A stretch of DNA of 5,491 nucleotides from assembly GCA_964431735.1 (NCBI GenBank), contig CAYSLJ010000272.1, positions 1 to 5,491 of the forward strand, given 5' to 3'. The first letter of the stretch is position 1; each line of letters starts with the position of its first letter. A program made the translations under genes and the position numbers. The notes below the pieces were generated by a model, which was not told the origin of the DNA, made no database searches, and worked only from the letters and a program-made list of their open reading frames with translations. This document shows positions 1 to 5,489 of the stretch, piece after piece. This DNA is from CALARM01 sp964431735 (GTDB taxonomy: Bacteria; Vulcanimicrobiota; SpSt-956; JAKJGF01).

Positions 1-53
1 AGAGCCTCACACACCGGAAGGTATTTGATGACTTTTCGGATAGGCTCTTAGTA
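1..53 (+). repeat. Left copy of a 53-bp inverted repeat (hairpin-forming)
   Basis: This block is an exact reverse complement of 5437-5489; identity stops at position 54. It also folds on itself. An outer 7-bp stem pairs AGAGCCT (1-7) with AGGCTCT (42-48). An inner 9-bp stem pairs CCGGAAGGT (14-22) with ACTTTTCGG (31-39) around the 8-nt loop ATTTGATG. Two inner pairs are G-T, tolerated as G-U in RNA of this strand but A-C mismatches on the other strand, so the copy has a polarity pointing into the window. Whether it is the end of a mobile element, a dispersed REP-like palindrome or an RNA structure cannot be decided here. No transposase gene accompanies it. Confidence 0.95.
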
Positions 54-170
54 ACTATAATGAAAAATAAAGAAGGATTCCGCTAAAGAAATAGACAATT
101 CTTTTACAGAAAAATGAAAGTGCAAAATTGTTTGTGTAATATTACTGAACTGAGTATTCAATAAACGTTT

Positions 171-191
171 TCCTCACGTCACACGTCAGGA
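171..191. repeat. Palindromic GC-rich site with 7-bp spacing, cluster 1
   Basis: The site reads TCCT-C-ACGT-CAC-ACGT-C-AGGA and is symmetric about position 181: TCCT pairs with AGGA, and two ACGT cores lie 7 bp apart. The 7-bp step and the preceding T-rich then C-rich context match the clusters at 1087-1107 and 1217-1244, so I treat it as a diverged member of the same intergenic repeat. It lies 68 bp upstream of the deaminase start and could be a protein-binding site or a hairpin in its leader. That role is inference. Confidence 0.6.
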
Positions 192-241
192 GGCTTTAAA
201 GGTGATTTACACAAATTTACGGCACAATTAAACAAATTGAG

Positions 242-253
242 AGGAGTTCTCCT
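242..253 (+). promoter_or_regulatory. Ribosome-binding site of the deaminase, inside a small inverted repeat
   Basis: AGGAG at 242-246 is a strong Shine-Dalgarno match, 12 nt from the ATG at 259, which is slightly long. It is followed at once by its own complement (AGGAGTTCTCCT), so it could fold as a 4-bp stem with a 4-nt loop, AGGA-GTTC-TCCT, masking the site. The site supports the start at 259 over the internal Met-71, which has no Shine-Dalgarno sequence. Any control by masking is speculation, because the stem is short. Confidence 0.6.
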
Positions 254-258
254 GTTTT

Positions 259-987
259 ATGAAAGCAATTGAAGTGAATCAGAAATATGAAGGTCTTCCC
301 GAACCTTTAGGTGAAATCCCTGTGTTCGGTTATGTTCAGCCCTGGAGTGAATATCATCCTGAGTGTAATCTTAAAGATAGGACTAAATGGAAATATTTTC
401 CCTGTCAGACAGCCAATATAAAAGTTAAAGGTGTATATAAAGACATAGAAGTTAAAAGTAATAAATGGATGGAAATATCCTGCAACGAAGCAAGAATTTC
501 TGCAGAAACAGGAGGAGGCCCCTTCGGTGCTGTTATAATTCAGGTTGATAATGAAACAAATAATGTTATAAGATACTGGAAAGAACACAATCATGTTAAC
601 GAATGGAACGATCCCACAGCCCATGCGGAAATATCCGTAATAAGAATTGCCTGTGAAGAACTTGGCGTTTATGATCTTGGTGCCATACATAAAGACATTA
701 CAAAACTTCATCAGAAAGGAGAAACGTCTCATTGCGAATTATATAGCAGTTGCGAACCATGTCCTATGTGTATGGGAGCTATTTACTGGGCTCATATTCC
801 TGTCCTTGTTTTTGCTGCCACACGATTTGATGCTTCACAGCAGGGGTTGAATTTTATTGATGAAGAACTTTATAATGAATTCAGAAAACCTTACAATGAA
901 AAGAAAATAAAGATATATCAATCTACATGCGCCAGTTCCCTTGATGCGTTTAATTTATGGAAAAGGACCGAAAAGACTTATTATTAG
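259..987 (+). CDS. guaD: Guanine deaminase-like zinc nucleobase deaminase, N-terminally extended
   Basis: A 242-residue protein of the cytidine deaminase-like fold, most like Bacillus subtilis guanine deaminase, which converts guanine to xanthine plus ammonia in purine salvage and catabolism in the cytoplasm. The zinc site is complete: NDPTAHAE gives His-122 and the proton-shuttling Glu-124, and SCEPCPMC gives Cys-168 and Cys-171. Other shared stretches are GGPFGAV (86-92), GAIYWA (173-178) and the YQ...F.LW region (220-234). By my recalled alignment, Asp-201 matches the second acidic catalytic residue (Asp-114) and the C-terminal Tyr-242 matches Tyr-156, which completes the partner's active site in the domain-swapped Bacillus dimer. 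This favours guanine over tRNA adenosine or cytosine as substrate. The Bacillus enzyme has 156 residues. Here about 70 residues (1-70, with Cys-36 and Cys-49) precede the fold, and an insertion of about 16 lies near 143-158. The next gene is 481 bp away, so this is probably transcribed alone. The family is secure, the exact substrate less so. Confidence 0.88.
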   Translation: MKAIEVNQKYEGLPEPLGEIPVFGYVQPWSEYHPECNLKDRTKWKYFPCQTANIKVKGVYKDIEVKSNKWMEISCNEARISAETGGGPFGAVIIQVDNETNNVIRYWKEHNHVNEWNDPTAHAEISVIRIACEELGVYDLGAIHKDITKLHQKGETSHCELYSSCEPCPMCMGAIYWAHIPVLVFAATRFDASQQGLNFIDEELYNEFRKPYNEKKIKIYQSTCASSLDAFNLWKRTEKTYY

Positions 988-1020
988 GCAGTTATAGTGT
1001 AATAGAGTCAATAGTGAAAA

Positions 1021-1049
1021 GAATAATTATCTATTATTCAATTATTTTT
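1021..1049 (+). terminator. Weak intrinsic terminator candidate after the deaminase gene
   Basis: GAATAAT (1021-1027) pairs perfectly with ATTATTC (1033-1039) around a 5-nt loop, and a T-run at 1045-1049 follows after a short AATTA stretch. It begins 33 bp past the stop codon, where a terminator is expected. The stem is almost all A-T and the T-run is slightly displaced, so strength is doubtful. Confidence 0.35.
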
Positions 1050-1086
1050 ATTGAACCGGGCATAAACATGTAATAAAGGTTTTTCC

Positions 1087-1107
1087 CGTTACGAGTTACG
1101 CGTCACG
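1087..1107. repeat. Heptad repeat, cluster 2 (three units)
   Basis: Three contiguous 7-bp units: CGTTACG, AGTTACG, CGTCACG. They are preceded by a T-run and CC, as in the other clusters. This is a sharp GC-rich island in AT-rich DNA. The units place ACG(C/A)GT cores 7 bp apart. Confidence 0.85.
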
Positions 1108-1216
1108 AGAGCATCTATGTATTATTTATGCTGACCTCAGTAATTATGGATTTTTATGAAAATATACTTTGGGACTGTAAGAAAATAAATCTGGAAAATT
1201 ATGGTTTTTGTCCTCC

Positions 1217-1244
1217 CGTCACGCGTTACGCGTTACGCGTCACG
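1217..1244. repeat. Heptad repeat, cluster 3 (four units)
   Basis: Four contiguous 7-bp units: CGTCACG, CGTTACG, CGTTACG, CGTCACG. The register makes three perfect ACGCGT palindromes at 1221, 1228 and 1235, each separated by a single pyrimidine. The outer units are the C version and the inner two the T version, so unit types run C-T-T-C. It lies about 110 bp from cluster 2 with a similar T-rich then C-rich lead-in. Function unknown. Confidence 0.9.
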
Positions 1245-1357
1245 ATTTTAATTTTAAATATGATAAGGTTATTTTTTTACAACTCCTTTGTTGTATAGAT
1301 AATTACATTACTGAATTCCACATGTATTTATCTATCCAGATGAGTATAAATAAAGGA

Positions 1358-1385
1358 TTGAAGTTTTAAATATAGAATTTATAGA
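1358..1385 (+). promoter_or_regulatory. Candidate promoter of the FHA-SUMF1 gene
   Basis: TTGAAG (1358-1363) matches the -35 consensus at four of six positions. TATAGA (1380-1385) matches the -10 consensus at four of six, with a 16-bp spacer. Transcription would start near 1392, leaving a leader of about 77 nt before the ATG at 1469. AT-rich DNA gives such matches by chance. Confidence 0.35.
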
Positions 1386-1456
1386 AAAAATCATCTTTAT
1401 TAGTGTAAAATAAAGCTTTATATAAAATTATGTAGATGCATGAAAATTCGCCGGAA

Positions 1457-1463
1457 GAGGTGG
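1457..1463 (+). promoter_or_regulatory. Ribosome-binding site that sets the start at 1469
   Basis: GAGGTGG lies 5 nt before the ATG at 1469. The earlier in-frame ATG at 1436 is preceded only by A/T-rich sequence with no Shine-Dalgarno match, so the 11 extra residues from 1436 are probably not translated. Confidence 0.75.
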
Positions 1464-1468
1464 AAGCT

Positions 1469-4189
1469 ATGGCAAAAAAAGAAGGGATTTTTTCACGATT
1501 ATTTTCCAGATTAAAAGGCGGAGAAGAAGAACAAAAAAAATCTACCTTTGTTACCAGGGAATATGAAATTACTCCTGATTTTTATGTTACTATAATTAAA
1601 GGTGACCAGAAAGGTAGAATATTTAAACTGTCCGAAAATCCTCTTTTTATTGGTAGAAATAATGATGTTCTTATCATAACTGATAATAGAGATGCAGTAA
1701 CGGAAAAACTGGCCAGAATTTTCTGGAATGAACATAAACAGTCTTATATGATTGATAAAGATGAAAGTCTAAAACCTGCTGTAGTGGACGGAACAGTCAT
1801 AACAAAAGAAACAGCCCTTAAAAACAGAAGCCAGATCATTATAGGACAGAATATTATCGAATATAGAAGAAAAGAGATTTCTACCTGCCCGGATAAATCT
1901 GTCAGATCCGATAATTTTGATGATGTTAACAGATTGTTTGATGAATTTTCATCAGAAGTGCCAGATAATTTACCGGAAAAAAATTTTATACACGAAACTG
2001 TTACAGAGGAAACATATATTGAAGCTACAGAAGAAGAGGATATACGGAAATTTGATAGCGGATATATACTTGAAGTCATATCAGGTATTGAACAGGGCAG
2101 AAGATTTGTGCTGGACAGACATGTTATATCTATAGGAAAACTTACGGCTATGGAAAGACACGGGTGGATTTTACTTGATACTTCTTCTATATCTGTCGAG
2201 CAGGCTACCCTTAAGTGGATGGATAAATATAAAAAATTTGCCATAATCCATACTTCAGGCGCTATAACTCCTACATCGGTAAATGACAGAGCCATATCTG
2301 ACAGAGAATTTACGTTGCTCAGAAGTGAAGATATTATAAGAACCGGTAATATCAAAATGGTAATAAGATATACAGGTTCAAACAGAATAGATAATGATTT
2401 TGAAGAAGAACATTCTGAATATGCTGCCCGGTTTTCTGAAGATAATGTTGAAGATAGTACAGGCAAAAAAATGGAATCTTTTGGCAGACGGCAATATGCT
2501 TCTCCAGGATTTTCAGAAAGAGGGAAAGATTTTGGAGATAGTACAGGCACAAAAACGGAATCTTCCGGCAGCAGGGAATATTCCTCTCACGGCCTTTCAG
2601 GAAGAGAACAGACTTTCAGGGATAATATTCATAGAAAACTGGAATCTTCCGGCAAACGGGAATATTTTGCCTCAATGAGTTCCGGCAGAGCATCGGAATG
2701 TGCAAAGTCTTTAAAAGAGGAGCATCAGAAACCTGAAACTGTAGCCAGGAAGAAACCGGTACAGGATGAAACTCTTGAAGTGTCATTTAAAGAAGCTCAT
2801 ATGTTTCAGGTAGTGGGAGGCCCTGACAGGGATAGAGCATTTACCATAAGTAAAGCTATGCTGGAGAAAAAGCTTGTTATAGGCAGGAAAGGAAGAATAA
2901 GAAAAGATATTGAAATTGCTGATGATTCTATGCTGGACTCTCATGCCAGTCTGACTTTTGAAGATATATGGCTTATCATTAATTTAGAAGATGAAGATGG
3001 AGAAATTCTGGTAAACGGATTATCAATTATAAAAAAAGGCCTGGAAGACGGTGATGTGATAAAAATAGGAAATACCGTTATAGAACATTACCTGGTAGGT
3101 TCTAATGTGACAAAAGGAGCAACTCTGGAAATGATGGAAGGTTTCAGGGTAGGTCTGATTATTCCTGTGAAGAAAAAACAGATACTTATAGGAAGAAAAT
3201 CTGATGACCATATAAAAAAGGATATAGAATTTCCCGAAGACGATAGAACTGTATCCCGCCAGCATTGCCGTATAGAAAAAAAAGGAAATAAATTTTATCT
3301 GATCAATCAGAAATCAAAAAATTTGACCCTTCTTAATGGAGTCCTTGTTACTGAGCCACGACCACTGGTAAACGGCGATAATATACAGATAGGAGACATT
3401 ACGGTATTTTTATTCAAATGTTTTACTCCACCTCTGATTTTAAGAGAAAAAAACAGAGAAATTAGAAAAACTGTAGAAGAGAAAGTTATTATACTTGATT
3501 ACAAAGATAGAAAATTACCTGCCGTAACACAGGAAATAGATAGCATGATACTGATTCCCGGAGGAAAATTTTATATGGGAACCAATCAGGAAGGTGATTC
3601 CAGCCCCGGTCATACAGTTCATGTAGATCCTTTCTATATAGACAGATATGCTGTTACAAACAGACAGTACGCAGAATTTGTTAATAATACCGGTTATAAA
3701 AGTGAAGGGGGATGGGAAGAATATTTTTCGGGAGGGAAAGAAGATTACCCAGTAGTAGGAGTTACCTATAATGATGCCATGGCCTATGGAACGTGGAAAG
3801 GGAAGCGTCTGCCCACAGAAGCAGAATGGGAAAAAGCAGGAAGAGGGGAAGATGGAAGGCTTTATCCATGGGGCAATGAGTGGTCATCTGAAAGATTATG
3901 CAGTAAAGACGGAGGAGAACTTTCATCAGTATATTCTTTCAGTGAAGGTGCCAGCCCTTACGGGGTTATGAATATGCTGGGTTCTGTATGGGAATGGACC
4001 GGCGACCACTATGGTTCCTATCCTTACACATCAAGACCTGTAACAGACCAGGGAAAAGAAGTTGTTATAAGAGGGGGAGATTTTCTTACAGAACTTAAAG
4101 AAAACGGTATTACAATAAGAGCCGGTATATGCATCGATGAATATGTTGATGGTGTCGGTTTTAGATGTGCAAAGTCTGCATATGAATAA
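1469..4189 (+). CDS. Multi-FHA protein with C-terminal SUMF1 (FGE-sulfatase-like) domain
   Basis: A 906-residue, probably cytoplasmic protein with no signal peptide or membrane segment; the N-terminus is a short amphipathic stretch (FSRLFSRLKGG). Four FHA or FHA-like domains follow at about 37-133, 198-302, 443-544 and 551-653. FHA domains bind phosphothreonine. Only the fourth keeps the full signature: Gly-575/Arg-576, SRQH at 596-599 and Asn-623/Gly-624. The third keeps GR (472-473), His-492 and NG (516-517) but has lost the Ser and Arg. The first keeps GR (62-63) only, and the second has little beyond Ser-242. A linker (303-442) with three 28-residue repeats separates domains two and three. 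Residues 692-903 form a SUMF1 domain with IDRYAVTN, LPTEAEWEKAGRG, YPWGNEW, VIRGGDF and GFRC blocks, but the catalytic cysteine pair of formylglycine-generating enzymes is absent. I infer a phosphopeptide-reading scaffold with a C-type-lectin-like binding module. No kinase or phosphatase lies in the window. The architecture is secure, the role is not. Confidence 0.85.
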   Translation: MAKKEGIFSRLFSRLKGGEEEQKKSTFVTREYEITPDFYVTIIKGDQKGRIFKLSENPLFIGRNNDVLIITDNRDAVTEKLARIFWNEHKQSYMIDKDESLKPAVVDGTVITKETALKNRSQIIIGQNIIEYRRKEISTCPDKSVRSDNFDDVNRLFDEFSSEVPDNLPEKNFIHETVTEETYIEATEEEDIRKFDSGYILEVISGIEQGRRFVLDRHVISIGKLTAMERHGWILLDTSSISVEQATLKWMDKYKKFAIIHTSGAITPTSVNDRAISDREFTLLRSEDIIRTGNIKMVIRYTGSNRIDNDFEEEHSEYAARFSEDNVEDSTGKKMESFGRRQYASPGFSERGKDFGDSTGTKTESSGSREYSSHGLSGREQTFRDNIHRKLESSGKREYFASMSSGRASECAKSLKEEHQKPETVARKKPVQDETLEVSFKEAHMFQVVGGPDRDRAFTISKAMLEKKLVIGRKGRIRKDIEIADDSMLDSHASLTFEDIWLIINLEDEDGEILVNGLSIIKKGLEDGDVIKIGNTVIEHYLVGSNVTKGATLEMMEGFRVGLIIPVKKKQILIGRKSDDHIKKDIEFPEDDRTVSRQHCRIEKKGNKFYLINQKSKNLTLLNGVLVTEPRPLVNGDNIQIGDITVFLFKCFTPPLILREKNREIRKTVEEKVIILDYKDRKLPAVTQEIDSMILIPGGKFYMGTNQEGDSSPGHTVHVDPFYIDRYAVTNRQYAEFVNNTGYKSEGGWEEYFSGGKEDYPVVGVTYNDAMAYGTWKGKRLPTEAEWEKAGRGEDGRLYPWGNEWSSERLCSKDGGELSSVYSFSEGASPYGVMNMLGSVWEWTGDHYGSYPYTSRPVTDQGKEVVIRGGDFLTELKENGITIRAGICIDEYVDGVGFRCAKSAYE
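2450..2701 (+). repeat. Three 84-bp tandem repeats encoding a 28-residue linker repeat
   Basis: The copies lie at 2450-2533, 2534-2617 and 2618-2701 (residues 328-355, 356-383 and 384-411), in frame and without gaps. Shared positions include a DST or DNI start, K.ES at positions 7-10, then G.RQY or G.REY and a Ser/Gly-rich end with Arg. The first two copies also share DNA (GATAGTACAGGCA), and the last two share GGAATCTTCCGGCA, which points to duplication of an 84-bp unit. The encoded stretch is hydrophilic and rich in Ser, Gly, Arg and Glu, as expected of a flexible linker, with many possible phosphorylation sites. Confidence 0.85.
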
Positions 4190-4285
4190 CCTGATCATAT
4201 AGGAATTTTCATTTTTTATGCCGTAAATTAAGCTTTAGATAAAACTTTATCCTGAGACAGTTAGCTAAATAATTTAAAGTATTGA

Positions 4286-4306
4286 ATGTTAACAAAAGGT
4301 TAACAT
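4286..4306. promoter_or_regulatory. Inverted repeat, candidate operator
   Basis: ATGTTAAC (4286-4293) is repeated in inverse as GTTAACAT (4299-4306) across the 5-nt spacer AAAAG. It ends 7 bp before the candidate -35 element at 4314 and has no immediate T-run. That suits a dimeric regulator site better than a terminator of the upstream gene. No regulator gene is present in the window. Confidence 0.45.
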
Positions 4307-4313
4307 ATCATTG

Positions 4314-4342
4314 TTGTTTTATAAAGCAATATTTATTATACT
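4314..4342 (+). promoter_or_regulatory. Candidate promoter of the 4481-5416 gene
   Basis: TTGTTT (4314-4319) and TATACT (4337-4342; five of six to the -10 consensus) are separated by exactly 17 bp. The predicted start near 4349 gives a leader of about 130 nt. A weaker -10-like TGCTAATAT at 4451-4459 sits too close to the ribosome-binding site to be preferred. Confidence 0.45.
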
Positions 4343-4465
4343 GAAGGTGGTATTTTATATTTACAATAGATGAGCATTTGTATTTATAAAGTACTCTTAT
4401 GATTATAAAAATTTATGTGTGTGATAATTATTAATCTTTTTATATTTTTATGCTAATATTATAAA

Positions 4466-4470
4466 AAGGA
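4466..4470 (+). promoter_or_regulatory. Ribosome-binding site that sets the start at 4481
   Basis: AAGGA ends only 1 nt before the ATG at 4472, too close for initiation, but 10 nt before the ATG at 4481. The second ATG is therefore preferred, shortening the protein by three residues. Confidence 0.6.
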
Positions 4471-4480
4471 TATGCATACT

Positions 4481-5416
4481 ATGAAAATTAACAGAACGAT
4501 AATAAATAAAAATAATGGGACATTAAACAAAGGTACTATTAATGAATTGGCATATGATGTTTCTGCAGATATGGAAGAGAAAGAAGATTCTTTTAAATCA
4601 AATTCCCATATAACTGCCTATACAATGAAGAGTATGTCAAAAGAATTTGATATGCAAGAACTGGGTAACCTTGTTCTGAAAGGAGAAGCCAGGTTTAAAG
4701 GTAAAATAAAAGCAGATATAGATGTTTCTCCTGATAGATTTCTGGCAAATCCTGGAGTTAAATTTAAACAACAGAATGTTGTCGGTATGGGATTGGAAAA
4801 AAATATTAACCTTCCAAATATTCAGATAAAGGGAAAAATAGAGGCAGGTTTACAGGCAAATGCAGATTGCGGAGCAGAAGGAGTTTTTTATATATCTTCT
4901 AAAGAATGTGAATTTGGTTTTAAACTTGCTGACAGAATAGAGTTTGGTACCTATGAAGGTACCAGGCTGTCTGCTTCCACTCGGAGAGGCAGTAATCTGG
5001 ATTTGAGTGTAAGACTGGAACAGGGGCCTCAATTCGGAGGAGCTATAGGAGCAGGTATTAAAATTGATAGAGAAGCAATTCATGGCAGACTTGAACTGGA
5101 CGGAAATTTTGGTCTTTTCGGAACAGATATTAAAACATCTTTTACTCTCAGGTATGACGATGTAAAATATGCTGTAGATAAAGTTGTAAATGCAGTAATA
5201 GCAGGGCCTCTGGGCATAGTGGTTTCCAGAATTTTACACAGAGACGAACAGGGTGATAAGGTTCAGGAGAAAGAGACTCCTCAAAAGGAAGATAATAAAG
5301 GGAACTCTGTGGAAAAGACAGAAGACACCGGAGAGGCTGAAGTGAAAAGGACAGCAGATAAAGATTATATAGAAGATGACTCACACCATAACGTTTCTAA
5401 TCAGCATTTCAAATGA
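4481..5416 (+). CDS. Hypothetical protein, glycine-rich alternating pattern with hydrophobic segment and charged tail
   Basis: A 311-residue protein that I do not recognise. Residues 1-60 are polar, with no signal peptide. Residues about 65-225 show alternating hydrophobic and small or polar residues with many glycines (KGKIKADIDV, GKIEAGLQANADCGAEG, GGAIGAGIKI, GRLELDGNFGLFG), which suggests antiparallel beta strands. The two cysteines (130 and 143) flank a short strand. A hydrophobic stretch with a central Gly-Pro (about 235-252, VVNAVIAGPLGIVV) could be a membrane or buried helix pair. The last 59 residues are rich in Lys, Glu and Asp and look disordered. The TGA stop at 5414-5416 is 20 bp before the right inverted repeat. 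The alternating beta pattern recalls middle regions of some secreted polymorphic-toxin or effector proteins, but I see no catalytic motif and do not claim that role. Codon use matches the neighbouring genes, and the start and ribosome-binding site are reasonable, so it is probably a real gene. Confidence 0.75.
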   Translation: MKINRTIINKNNGTLNKGTINELAYDVSADMEEKEDSFKSNSHITAYTMKSMSKEFDMQELGNLVLKGEARFKGKIKADIDVSPDRFLANPGVKFKQQNVVGMGLEKNINLPNIQIKGKIEAGLQANADCGAEGVFYISSKECEFGFKLADRIEFGTYEGTRLSASTRRGSNLDLSVRLEQGPQFGGAIGAGIKIDREAIHGRLELDGNFGLFGTDIKTSFTLRYDDVKYAVDKVVNAVIAGPLGIVVSRILHRDEQGDKVQEKETPQKEDNKGNSVEKTEDTGEAEVKRTADKDYIEDDSHHNVSNQHFK

Positions 5417-5436
5417 CACATTCGCAAGTTTGACGA

Positions 5437-5489
5437 TACTAAGAGCCTATCCGAAAAGTCATCAAATACCTTCCGGTGTGTGAGGCTCT
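5437..5489 (-). repeat. Right copy of the 53-bp inverted repeat; possible terminator hairpin
   Basis: Exact reverse complement of 1-53. Here the outer stem is visible at 8 bp: AAGAGCCT (5441-5448) with AGGCTCTT (5483-5490). It lies 20 bp past the stop of the preceding gene and could slow or end its transcription. Read on the + strand, however, the inner stem has two A-C mismatches, and no T-run follows within the window, so a classic intrinsic terminator is not shown. The better RNA fold is on the - strand, pointing into the window. Confidence 0.95.

Larger units (their letters stand above)
988..1468. other. Long AT-rich intergenic region with repeats and a candidate promoter
   Basis: I see no coding sequence here; open stretches are tiny and lack ribosome-binding sites. 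In order it holds a weak terminator-like hairpin (1021-1049), a three-unit GC-rich heptad repeat (1087-1107), a four-unit copy (1217-1244), a 6-bp stem TACAAC/GTTGTA at 1278-1295 of unknown meaning, and a candidate promoter (1358-1385). The last 33 bases (1436-1468) are an in-frame extension of the next gene that is probably untranslated. Confidence 0.7.

Noticed and set aside
54..258. A purine riboswitch before the guanine deaminase gene
   Set aside because: I could not find the three-stem junction pattern or its conserved core. The only clear structures are the small palindrome at 171-191 and the ribosome-binding-site repeat.
307..732. Open frame of 141 codons on the - strand within the deaminase gene, and other antisense open frames in the second and third genes
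   Set aside because: These are shadows of real genes: the + strand frames carry recognisable motifs or good starts, while the antisense translations show no family features.
1087..1244. A CRISPR array in the repeated region between the first two genes
   Set aside because: The units are 7 bp and contiguous, with no spacers of regular length. This is a short tandem repeat, not a CRISPR array.
1413..1429. AAGCTTTATATAAAA upstream of the second gene resembles AAGCTTTAGATAAAA at 4230-4244 downstream of it
   Set aside because: The match is short, low in complexity and AT-rich, and is not flanked by other similarity. Chance is a sufficient explanation.
3900..4189. The SUMF1 domain as a variable protein of a diversity-generating retroelement
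   Set aside because: SUMF1/C-type-lectin folds are common targets of these systems, but the C-terminal coding region is not rich in Asn AAY codons, no near-identical template copy exists in the window, and no reverse transcriptase is encoded.
4172..4220. Terminator of the FHA-SUMF1 gene
   Set aside because: A 6-bp A/T stem (ATATGA/TCATAT) overlaps the stop codon, but its loop is large and the T-run is about 10 nt away, too weak to call.
4946..4963. GGTACC-TATGAA-GGTACC inverted repeat inside the third gene
   Set aside because: It encodes part of FGTYEGTR in frame and has no context suggesting a site, so it is likely coincidence of coding sequence.
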